From: Dehalococcoidia bacterium UBA5629
GTDB lineage: Bacteria; Chloroflexota; Dehalococcoidia; GIF9; UBA5629
DNA length: 5,819 bases
Reading direction: 5' to 3'
Assembly: GCA_002421445.1 (NCBI GenBank)
Contig: DIKB01000096.1
Coordinates: 1 to 5,819 of the forward strand
The position numbers and the translations under genes were made by a program. Numbering within the stretch: position 1 is the first letter of the stretch; the number at the start of each line of letters is the position of its first letter. The notes beneath the pieces were generated by a model. That model had not been told where the DNA came from. It saw nothing but the letters and a program-made list of their open reading frames with translations, and did not search any database. Below are positions 1 to 5,339 of the stretch, one piece after another.

Positions 1-47
1 TGGCTCTCCGGTGATAGCACCGGTGCGGAACTGTCTTTATCAGCCAT
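1..47 (-). CDS. Possible 5' end of a gene leaving the window on the left
   Basis: On the minus strand an ATG at 47 opens a frame that stays open to the window edge (15 codons, beginning MADKDSSAPVLSPES). A TGA lies two codons upstream in the same frame, so this ATG would be the first possible start. A weak purine-rich stretch (GGATGAG) precedes it by a few bases. The peptide is too short to assign to any family. The plus strand is also open without a start across 1-120 (stop at 118-120), so this stretch could instead be the 3' end of a plus-strand gene or non-coding. Treat it as a candidate only. Confidence 0.2.
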   Translation of the reverse strand, partial: MADKDSSAPVLSPES

Positions 48-125
48 GTCTCATCCGTTTCACTCCCAGTACCAGTCAACGCAATTTTTGCTCACCACTT
101 CATGTGGCTTCGCAAGTTAGCGTAA

Positions 126-425
126 AATTCTTACTCGGACACACTCCTAGTAGTAGACGGGAAAGAAATTCATGTTTTTAAACCTCTAAAATGGCATGAA
201 TATGTCTGGAGTGGCTTGCCAGTTCTTCTCGTTTTCATAGGTGGCGCGATCGGAGGTGCTCTTGGTGCTATCGGTTTCATGCTAAATATCCGTGTTTTCC
301 GCTCTTCTATGAATCGATTTTTGAAGTATATCCTTACGGCAGTTGTAACGATGTTGGCGATAGTCATTTACATTGTGGGTGCGATAATATTACATGTTAT
401 ATTGCAAGCAGTCTGGCCTCGCTAG
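126..425 (+). pseudogene. Truncated small membrane protein, C-terminal remnant
   Basis: After a TAA at 123-125 the frame is open for 99 codons to a TAG at 423-425. It contains no ATG or GTG before the first membrane segment. The first plausible start is a TTG at 216, which lies directly against that segment. The reading upstream of the TTG still looks like protein: residues DTLLVVDGKEIHVFKPL, then KWHEYVWSGLP. Two hydrophobic segments follow, roughly codons 32-54 (VLLVFIGGAIGGALGAIG) and 66-94 (YILTAVVTMLAIVIYIVGA), separated by a basic loop (NIRVFRSSMNRFLK). A soluble N-terminal part followed by two C-terminal helices is what I would expect of an intact homologue, so I read this as a gene that lost its 5' part. 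The alternative is a functional 69-aa two-helix protein starting at the TTG. No function can be named. Confidence 0.42.
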
Positions 426-539
426 TAGCTCTGCTAAGATTTGACAATAAGTGCTCACAAAAATAGGGAAATGTTAGATATAACTATCCGATTTCTATCC
501 TACGTCAGAATATTTTAGGGCATCCTTTTTTTATTAGCT

Positions 540-749
540 GTGATGTTAGTTTTACAGGGCATTCAGTTTTTACCGTTTCTAAGGTATATTCCAACGGAGC
601 CATATTTCGTAACGCGCTGTGGGGCCGCTTCGCTCAGTAACCAGTCTATAGCGACAGTACAACTTCGATATGTTCTTCGAACTACTCAGTGGACATCTGA
701 TACACCTTTGTTTATGGTGGCAGTGGCAACTCAAAAATCAAATCGCTAG
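540..749 (+). CDS. Weak short ORF, possibly secreted or membrane-anchored
   Basis: The frame opens after a TAG at 516-518 and closes with a TAG at 747-749. A GTG at 540 or an ATG at 543 could start it, giving 68-69 residues. No Shine-Dalgarno-like sequence is seen; the region just upstream is T-rich. The N-terminus is hydrophobic (MLVLQGIQFLPFL), resembling a short signal or anchor. The rest is polar, with a single Cys and no motif I recognise. The frame may be open by chance in a decaying region, and the candidate hicB promoter overlaps its stop codon. I list it because it is the only sizeable frame in this stretch, not because coding is well supported. Confidence 0.18.
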   Translation: MMLVLQGIQFLPFLRYIPTEPYFVTRCGAASLSNQSIATVQLRYVLRTTQWTSDTPLFMVAVATQKSNR

Positions 750-775
750 ACTCTAATCATTCAAGGATGTATACT
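747..775 (+). promoter_or_regulatory. Candidate sigma-70-type promoter for hicBA
   Basis: TAGACT at 747-752 (four of six matches to TTGACA) and TATACT at 770-775 (five of six matches to TATAAT) are separated by 17 bp. This places a transcription start roughly 10-20 bases before the hicB ATG at 799. The spacing is ideal but the -35 match is modest, and such pairs arise by chance in AT-rich DNA. Confidence 0.35.
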
Positions 776-785
776 CTTCATAAAT

Positions 786-790
786 GAGGA
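786..790 (+). promoter_or_regulatory. Ribosome binding site of hicB
   Basis: GAGGA lies 8 bases before the ATG at 799. This is good Shine-Dalgarno spacing and supports that start over any internal one. Confidence 0.55.
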
Positions 791-798
791 ATGAGTAA

Positions 799-1005
799 AT
801 GAAATTTAGAATAGTTGTAGAATATGATCCTGAGACCACAAGTTATGCGGCATACTGTCCTGAATTACCTGGTTGCTGCAGTGCCGGCGATACGGAAAAA
901 GAAGCTGTTGAAAATGCGAAAGAAGCAATTACTCTCTATCTTGAACCCAATCCAGTTAAATTAAGTCCTAATGACAAGATATTTGAGATTGAAGTGCCAG
1001 TCTAA
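799..1005 (+). CDS. hicB: HicB-family antitoxin
   Basis: This 68-aa protein is the antitoxin of a type II toxin-antitoxin pair; it would bind the HicA RNase and block it. The HicB partial RNase-H-like fold is recognisable: the N-terminal strand FRIVVEYDPET (3-13), the signature YCPELPGC (19-26), then GDTEKEAVENAKEAI (30-44), the helix typical of the family. The chain stops soon after a final strand (IFEIEVPV). It has no C-terminal ribbon-helix-helix or helix-turn-helix domain, which longer HicB proteins use to bind their own promoter. This is the short HicB subfamily, and autoregulation through its own DNA binding is not evident. Its TAA shares one base with the ATG of hicA (TAATG), so the antitoxin is made first and translation is probably coupled. 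Family assignment is firm; activity is inferred. Confidence 0.9.
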   Translation: MKFRIVVEYDPETTSYAAYCPELPGCCSAGDTEKEAVENAKEAITLYLEPNPVKLSPNDKIFEIEVPV

Positions 1006-1229
1006 TGGCCGGCAAAATACCCCGACTAACGGCTTTCGAAGTTACAAAAATACTTGAACACTATAGTTTTACCCTGATATCCCAACATGGCAGCCATCAA
1101 AAATGGCGAAATACCCAAACCGGCAAGCAGGTTATAGTTCCCAATCATAAAGGTAAACAGTTGCCGCTGGGTACATTAAGGAGCATTATTGAGGGAAGTG
1201 GAGTCGATGTGGCACTGTTCCACTCTTAG
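1005..1229 (+). CDS. hicA: HicA-family mRNA interferase toxin
   Basis: This 74-aa protein is the toxin partner of HicB, a small double-stranded-RNA-binding-like fold that cleaves mRNA during translation. The family pattern is clear: PRLTAFEVTKILEHYSF (6-22), the catalytic-His segment HGSHQKW (28-34) with His31 as the expected catalytic residue, then QVIVPNHKGKQLPLGTLRSI, the strand-loop-helix that ends the fold. Length is normal for HicA and the catalytic His is present, so the toxin looks intact. One small departure is Ser21, where many HicA proteins have Gly before the conserved Phe. The start overlaps the hicB stop by one base and has no strong Shine-Dalgarno of its own, so translation should depend on hicB. 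The antitoxin-first order is the reverse of E. coli hicAB. Confidence 0.9.
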   Translation: MAGKIPRLTAFEVTKILEHYSFTLISQHGSHQKWRNTQTGKQVIVPNHKGKQLPLGTLRSIIEGSGVDVALFHS

Positions 1230-1234
1230 TGTTC

Positions 1235-1259
1235 AAGTATCCATGGGATCAGTATACTT
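1235..1259 (+). terminator. Weak hairpin downstream of hicA
   Basis: AAGTAT (1235-1240) and ATACTT (1254-1259) form a 6-bp inverted repeat around a 13-base loop, starting 5 bases after the hicA stop. A second short stem, ACCTC/GAGGT, lies at 1262-1280. Neither has a GC-rich stem or a following T-run, so neither meets the usual description of an intrinsic terminator. Position alone makes transcription termination, or simple mRNA 3'-end structure, possible. Confidence 0.22.
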
Positions 1260-1307
1260 CGACCTCCGCACTTTCGAGGTAAATTTAACAGAGTTTGAGA
1301 GAATTAT

Positions 1308-1322
1308 TATATCCATGATATA
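1308..1322. repeat. Perfect inverted repeat, possible operator
   Basis: TATATC-CAT-GATATA is a perfect 6-bp dyad around 3 bases. It lies just upstream of the 14-bp tandem repeat and about 33 bp before the TTGACA box of the polysaccharide operon. A dyad in this position could bind a dimeric regulator. It is AT-rich and short, so chance is a real alternative. Confidence 0.3.
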
Positions 1323-1324
1323 GT

Positions 1325-1353
1325 GAAACGCGCTCTGAGAAACGCGCTCTGAG
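1325..1353. repeat. Perfect 14-bp tandem direct repeat upstream of the operon promoter
   Basis: GAAACGCGCTCTGA occurs twice without a gap (1325-1338 and 1339-1352), followed by one more base of a third unit. The repeat ends two bases before TTGACA at 1356. Its position, just upstream of a -35 element, is where activator sites commonly lie. The unit is GC-richer than its flanks. It could equally be a slippage or small-duplication product. Confidence 0.85.
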
Positions 1354-1355
1354 TA

Positions 1356-1384
1356 TTGACACAAGGCGAATTGTTTATTATCCT
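1356..1384 (+). promoter_or_regulatory. Candidate promoter of the polysaccharide operon
   Basis: TTGACA at 1356-1361 is a perfect -35 consensus. At 17-bp spacing the -10 would be TATCCT (1379-1384, four of six); the better match TATTAT (1376-1381) is only 14 bp away. With the first choice, transcription would start within about 10 bases of the ATG at 1399, giving a very short leader. No Shine-Dalgarno is visible ahead of that ATG, which agrees with a nearly leaderless mRNA. The repeats directly upstream suggest regulation. Confidence 0.42.
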
Positions 1385-1398
1385 AACCACAATAGAAA

Positions 1399-2913
1399 AT
1401 GGAAAAAGCCCGTAAAGTCTGGATAATTCTAAGCGCGCTGCTGGTGTTGGTCACAGCCGTAGCCATCTTATATTTCGTGCCGCCGGAATCTTTCTGGGTG
1501 GCCCTGGGCTTGGCTATTGCTATGGTGGGTTACTATGTCCTTGTTCTTGTTATCAGAGGACAGAGCGTCAGGGAAAAAACCCCAAAACCATGGCATAGCA
1601 TTTTCTCACTGTTCTCCTATTTTCTTATCCTGTCTATCATTTTTGGCGTTCTCTTCTTCTACGTGGTTAGTTCCGCTATGGAACTCGTGTTGATGGTGGC
1701 GATTGTATTCGTCCTCGTCATGAATTTGATTACCGTGCCTCTCGCTATTATTCACAAATTCAAGGAGGGCCGGACATTAAATACAGATCTCAAAGAATAT
1801 CCGTCGATTTCGGTTATTGTACCCGCTTTTAATGAAGAGAAAGTCATCGCACGGACACTCGAAAATCTTATAGAAGCCCACTATCCGAATAAAGAAATCA
1901 TTGTCGTTGATGATGGGTCGTCAGACAGCACCTACGAGGTGGCCAGCCGATATGTGAATAGGGGCGTCAAGGTTATTCATCGGGAGAACGGCGGTAAATT
2001 TGCGGCATTGAATGTGGGGCTTTGCTACGCTCAGGGGGAGATCGTTATTACCGTTGATGCCGATACTCTGGTGGCGAGGACTGCGCTGCTTGAGATAGTG
2101 AAGAGTTTCACTGATCCGGATATCGGTGGCGTTGCCGGCAATCTGAAGGTGTTCAACCGTCATAAGTTTCTCACTAAACTCCAGTCTCTGGAATATCTAA
2201 CTCAACTTGAAATCGTCAGACGCGCTTTCGATAATTTCGGCACGGTGACCGTTGCCCCGGGTGCATTCAGCGCTTTCAGAAAGGTGGCGGTGGCGGAGGC
2301 CGGCAATTACGATCCCGATCGTCTGCTGGAGGATTTCGATCTTACCATTAAATTGCAGAAGGCTCATAGATTCCTGTGTGGAGATTCAGACGCGCTGGCT
2401 TATACCGAGGCTCCGGAGACATTTCGCGATGTGTATAAGCAACGGTTAGGCTGGTACCGCGGCGATTTTCAAAATTTCTGGAAACATCGCGATGTTTTCA
2501 TTAATTCTAAATTCGGTTTCATGCATTCGCTCACCCTTCCCTATATGCTTATATCGATGACTCTTGTGCCTCTGGCAGGGATCGTCGTTATCGCTTCCAG
2601 CATAATGATGCTTCTGGCGGGTGACTGGCAGACAGTGCTCTTCGCATTTATACTCTTCGCCTTTCTTCAATTGGCTGTATCGATACTCGCGATATTGATT
2701 GGCAAAGATGATTTGAAATTGTGCATTTATGCACCGTTTTACATAGTCGGGTATAAACAAATTCTGGATTTCATCATGATCAAAGCCCTGATTGATATCA
2801 TTCTGAGCGGTGGACAGTATCTGAAACGTGAGCGTGTACAACGGTATGGCTTCGATGAAACTGAAAAGCACCCTGCCCATGAATCCCATGAGATGGAACC
2901 ATCTCGTAAATAA
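1399..2913 (+). CDS. Membrane-embedded family 2 glycosyltransferase (polysaccharide synthase type)
   Basis: This 504-aa processive-type GT2 enzyme would add sugars from nucleotide-sugar donors to a growing polysaccharide at the cytoplasmic membrane, in the manner of PgaC/IcaA, hyaluronan and cellulose synthases. About four membrane segments precede the catalytic domain (near 8-27, 31-52, 68-90, 94-118), and about three or four follow it (near 377-404, 410-434, 441-469). The GT-A domain starts at SVIVPAFNEE (138-147). It shows VVDDGSSD (169-176, nucleotide binding), DAD (220-222, metal/UDP), GAFSAFR (288-294), the acceptor-side base region EDFDLT (311-316), and QRLGW (348-352) in the place of the QxxRW product-binding motif. 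The fourth position of that motif is Gly, not Arg. PgaC-type enzymes generally have two N-terminal helices, so the first pair looks additional. The ATG at 1399 is chosen because the first helix follows directly; no ribosome binding site is seen. It is the first gene of the operon. The sugar transferred cannot be read from the sequence. Confidence 0.88.
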   Translation: MEKARKVWIILSALLVLVTAVAILYFVPPESFWVALGLAIAMVGYYVLVLVIRGQSVREKTPKPWHSIFSLFSYFLILSIIFGVLFFYVVSSAMELVLMVAIVFVLVMNLITVPLAIIHKFKEGRTLNTDLKEYPSISVIVPAFNEEKVIARTLENLIEAHYPNKEIIVVDDGSSDSTYEVASRYVNRGVKVIHRENGGKFAALNVGLCYAQGEIVITVDADTLVARTALLEIVKSFTDPDIGGVAGNLKVFNRHKFLTKLQSLEYLTQLEIVRRAFDNFGTVTVAPGAFSAFRKVAVAEAGNYDPDRLLEDFDLTIKLQKAHRFLCGDSDALAYTEAPETFRDVYKQRLGWYRGDFQNFWKHRDVFINSKFGFMHSLTLPYMLISMTLVPLAGIVVIASSIMMLLAGDWQTVLFAFILFAFLQLAVSILAILIGKDDLKLCIYAPFYIVGYKQILDFIMIKALIDIILSGGQYLKRERVQRYGFDETEKHPAHESHEMEPSRK

Positions 2914-2922
2914 TATCTGAAC

Positions 2923-2928
2923 AAGGAG
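2923..2928 (+). promoter_or_regulatory. Ribosome binding site that fixes the dehydrogenase start
   Basis: AAGGAG lies 10 bases before the ATG at 2939. The next in-frame ATG (2951) would be 22 bases away, too far, so 2939 is preferred. Confidence 0.65.
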
Positions 2929-2938
2929 AGATCACCTC

Positions 2939-4339
2939 ATGATCACCCGGATGTCTGCTGCCGAGATTAAAGATGCTGCCCTGGCCGGGAAAATTAGAAT
3001 CGCTGTTGTCGGCCTCGGTCAGGTAGGTCTTCCTGCGGCTCTTTATTTCGCCCGCGCCGGATGCTCGGTCATCGGTGTTGATGTTGACGAGCATCGGGTG
3101 AAGGAGATGAAGAAGGGTGTCTGTCCGATAAATACCCCTGCTGTGGTTGAGATGTTCGGTCAACTTTACAATTCGGGAAAAATGGAGTTTATGTCCGATA
3201 CTGCGCAGGCAGTGAAGGAAAGTCAGGTACAGATCTTTTGCCTCCCGACCCCGCTCCGCAGTGATACGAAAATGCCTGATATCGACGCGATTACCACAGC
3301 GGCTAATGCCGTTGGTAAGGCTATGCAGAAGTGCGGATTGATTATTCTGGAAAGCTCGGTGTATCCCGGTGTGACGACTACCGTTTTGAAGCCTGCACTG
3401 GAGAAAGCATCCGGTATGAAAGCGGGCGTTGATTTCGGCTTGGCATATTGCTTCGAGCGGATCGATCCCGGCAATGCCTCGCATCGGATCGATAATACCC
3501 CCAAGGTTGTCGGCGGTGTTACTCCAGAGAGCGCTAAAGCTGCTGCAGCGATATACAGCCTTATCGTGAAAGCGCAGATCGTTGAGGTGAGCTCCTGCGA
3601 GACGGCCGAACTGGTAAAACTTACGGAGAATATTTTCCGTGATATCAACATCGCTTTCATCAATGACATAGCGATACTTTGCTCGAAGCTGGGCGTCGAT
3701 GTGCTGGAGGTGCTTGAGGCTGCATCAACGAAGTGGAGCTTTACTCCTCATATCCCCGGTGCCGGCGTTGGAGGGACGTGTATACCGGTTAATCCCTATT
3801 ACCTGATGAAATGCGCCAGAGATGTGGGGGTAATATTGGGTACGGTGGAACAGGCGAGAAAGACGAATGAGGCGATGCCTCATTATATGGCGCATCTGGT
3901 GGAGGAGGCATTAGGGGAAATAGGCACATCTATCAACAAAGCGAAAATCTGTGTTATGGGGACTGCGTATAAACCTGATATCGATGATCGGCGTGGCTCA
4001 CCAGGTGAAGATGTAGCCTTTGTGTTGCAGAAGCTGGGTGCACAGGTTGTTTGCTATGATCCCGTTGTCAGTTCGGCAGCATCGGGTTTGACGTTTGAGA
4101 GATCGCTGGATAAGGCGGTCAAGGATGCAGATTGTCTGGTTATTACTACGGATCATACTGCATTCAAATCTCTTGATCTTAAAGCTATTGCAAAGCTGGC
4201 GCATAAGCCGTTTGCCGTCGTTGATGGCAAGCATGTGCTGGTGCCTCGTGACGTGAAAGCCCTCGGCATTACTTATCGCGGGCTCGGCAGATCGGCAAAC
4301 AGCGAAAAGAATATCTGGAATCTGAAATTGAGAGGATAA
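2939..4339 (+). CDS. Nucleotide-sugar 6-dehydrogenase, UDP-HexNAc type
   Basis: This 466-aa cytosolic enzyme of the UDP-glucose/GDP-mannose dehydrogenase superfamily oxidises C6 of a nucleotide sugar to the uronic acid with two NAD+. The N-terminal Rossmann domain starts at IAVVGLGQVGLPAALYFA (21-38), with LPTP (102-105) and ESSVYPGVT (138-146). The central domain has ERIDPGN (173-179) and AELVKLTENIFRDINIAF (223-240), with Lys227 and Asn231 at the conserved positions. The catalytic Cys is C281 in GVGGTCIPVNPYYL (276-289). The C-terminal UDP-binding domain shows GTAYKPDIDDRRGSP (341-355). The CIPVxPYYL form resembles UDP-GlcNAc/UDP-ManNAc dehydrogenases (WecC, WbpA, TviB) more than UDP-glucose or GDP-mannose enzymes, which usually read CFPKD or CLPKD. 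Thr280 and Asn285 replace the usual His and Asp of that group. It starts 25 bp after the glycosyltransferase and ends 1 bp before the epimerase. Superfamily certain; substrate inferred. Confidence 0.92.
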   Translation: MITRMSAAEIKDAALAGKIRIAVVGLGQVGLPAALYFARAGCSVIGVDVDEHRVKEMKKGVCPINTPAVVEMFGQLYNSGKMEFMSDTAQAVKESQVQIFCLPTPLRSDTKMPDIDAITTAANAVGKAMQKCGLIILESSVYPGVTTTVLKPALEKASGMKAGVDFGLAYCFERIDPGNASHRIDNTPKVVGGVTPESAKAAAAIYSLIVKAQIVEVSSCETAELVKLTENIFRDINIAFINDIAILCSKLGVDVLEVLEAASTKWSFTPHIPGAGVGGTCIPVNPYYLMKCARDVGVILGTVEQARKTNEAMPHYMAHLVEEALGEIGTSINKAKICVMGTAYKPDIDDRRGSPGEDVAFVLQKLGAQVVCYDPVVSSAASGLTFERSLDKAVKDADCLVITTDHTAFKSLDLKAIAKLAHKPFAVVDGKHVLVPRDVKALGITYRGLGRSANSEKNIWNLKLRG

Positions 4340-4340
4340 C

Positions 4341-5303
4341 ATGGCAGCTTTACAAGAGGCGATCGGAAAATTTAAAGGGCTGAGCATCGCTATTACCGGC
4401 GGGGCTGGCTTTATCGGTTCCCATCTGACGGAGAAGCTGCTTGATACCGGGGCAAGGGTAGCCGTCATCGATACTTTTTTGCGTGGAAGCAAGATCGAAC
4501 ATTTGCGCGATCGAAAGGAATTCACGGTTCATAATGCCGATGTGAGAGATGCAGATGCAATGGATCGTATCCTCAATGGTACGGATATCGTCTACCATCT
4601 TGCCGCTGTGGTCGGTGTGGAGGAAACGCAACTCGCTCCCTATGAAGTGCTCGATGTCGAGATCAGAGGCACCGAAAATGTGCTTAACGCGGCGGTAAAA
4701 AACAGAACAAAAAAGATTGTCTTCGGCTCGTCATCGGAGGTCTATGGCGATACAAAGGAAGCTATGCAGGAAGACGCCCGCATGGCGCCGAAGTCGACGT
4801 ATGCAGTGACCAAGCTGGTTGGAGAGGAATACTGCAAGGCCTTTAAACATAAGTTCGGGCTTGATTATACTACCCTTCGCTATTTTAACGTGTATGGTCC
4901 CAGACAGGATGAACGCTTTGTCATCTCCCGATTTATACGTAAGGCAAAAGCTAATGAAACGATCTCTATTTATGGAACCGGTAAACAGACCAGGGATTTT
5001 ACCCATGTCGATGATGCCGTAAACCTGACCATGCTGGCATCGATACTGGATGAAGGGAATTGCCAGGTTTTCAACCTTGGTACCGGTAAATCAACGTCTA
5101 TTAATGAGCTTGCCCTGTTGATATTGAAGACGCTGGATCGTAAAACTCTTAAACCGGTCTACGTGGAGTACGATAAAACGCGCCCTGTTGAAATTGAGAT
5201 ATTCAACCGCACTGCCGATGTTACCCGTGCAACGAGGCTGCTTCAGTATAAGACAGCCATCAAGCTGGAGGCGGGTATCAAAGAACTCTGCAGTCTGATG
5301 TGA
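4341..5303 (+). CDS. NAD-dependent nucleotide-sugar epimerase/dehydratase (extended SDR)
   Basis: This 320-aa cytosolic enzyme has the normal length for the GalE-like extended short-chain dehydrogenase/reductase family. The NAD-binding site is TGGAGFIGSH (19-28), followed by NADVRD (65-70) and HLAA (86-89). The active site is complete: SSSEVYGD (130-137) supplies the Ser, and YAVTK (154-158) supplies the catalytic Tyr154 and Lys158. YFNVYGPRQ (181-189) and RDFTHVDDAV (218-227) are the expected substrate-domain motifs. In this family the usual reaction is C4 epimerisation of a UDP-sugar, or 4,6-dehydration. Sitting 1 bp behind a UDP-HexNAc-type dehydrogenase, a TviC/WbpP-like C4 epimerase of UDP-GlcNAc, UDP-GlcNAcA or UDP-glucuronate is the most economical guess. 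AGAGGA at the end of the dehydrogenase gene (4331-4336) provides the ribosome binding site, so translation is likely coupled. Specificity cannot be read from the motifs. Confidence 0.9.
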   Translation: MAALQEAIGKFKGLSIAITGGAGFIGSHLTEKLLDTGARVAVIDTFLRGSKIEHLRDRKEFTVHNADVRDADAMDRILNGTDIVYHLAAVVGVEETQLAPYEVLDVEIRGTENVLNAAVKNRTKKIVFGSSSEVYGDTKEAMQEDARMAPKSTYAVTKLVGEEYCKAFKHKFGLDYTTLRYFNVYGPRQDERFVISRFIRKAKANETISIYGTGKQTRDFTHVDDAVNLTMLASILDEGNCQVFNLGTGKSTSINELALLILKTLDRKTLKPVYVEYDKTRPVEIEIFNRTADVTRATRLLQYKTAIKLEAGIKELCSLM

Positions 5304-5305
5304 CC

Positions 5306-5324
5306 TCCCTGCCTGTTTCAGGGA
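5306..5324. terminator. Weak hairpin between convergent genes
   Basis: TCCCTG (5306-5311) pairs with CAGGGA (5319-5324) around a 7-base loop, three bases after the epimerase stop and 15 bases before the stop of the minus-strand gene. Its place between convergent genes fits a bidirectional terminator, but no T-run follows on either strand. CCTG at 5312-5315 competes for the same 3' arm. Confidence 0.35.
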
Positions 5325-5339
5325 CAGAACATATCGTAT

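Larger units (their letters stand above)
426..798. other. Intergenic stretch with no convincing gene
   Basis: This AT-rich stretch lies between the membrane-protein remnant and hicB. Stops are frequent, and only one frame is open beyond 60 codons (540-749, listed separately at low confidence). I see no tRNA, terminal inverted repeats or transposase fragment. The last 50 bases contain a plausible promoter and ribosome binding site for hicB. Together with the upstream remnant, this looks like decaying accessory sequence. Confidence 0.5.

Noticed and set aside
147..428. CTAGTAG occurs at both ends of the membrane-protein remnant (147-153 and 422-428), suggesting a target-site duplication.
   Set aside because: The left copy lies inside the open frame rather than outside it, no terminal inverted repeats accompany the copies, and a 7-mer pair is easily expected by chance.
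611..618. AACGCGCT at 611-618 matches part of the 14-bp tandem repeat unit at 1325-1352.
   Set aside because: The match stops after eight bases, and similar CGCGCT words occur inside coding sequence (for example near 1432), so it is not a dispersed repeat.
1235..1322. The inverted repeats and tandem repeat considered as a CRISPR array or attachment site.
   Set aside because: There are only two adjacent copies of 14 bp with no spacers, and no integrase or cas gene is nearby.
2252..2449. Short plus-strand frame inside the glycosyltransferase gene.
   Set aside because: It is wholly contained in the glycosyltransferase gene in another frame and has no motif.
2923..2947. The spacer between the AAGGAG site and the dehydrogenase ATG contains GATCACCTC, the same as the 3' tail of 16S rRNA.
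   Set aside because: A nine-base match in sense orientation cannot pair with the ribosomal tail as a binding site, and it does not pair well with AAGGAG. It is most likely coincidence.
2446..3484. Long minus-strand open frames of up to 228 codons opposite the glycosyltransferase and dehydrogenase genes.
   Set aside because: They lie antisense to genes with full family motifs, have compositions typical of shadow frames, and show no recognisable domain.
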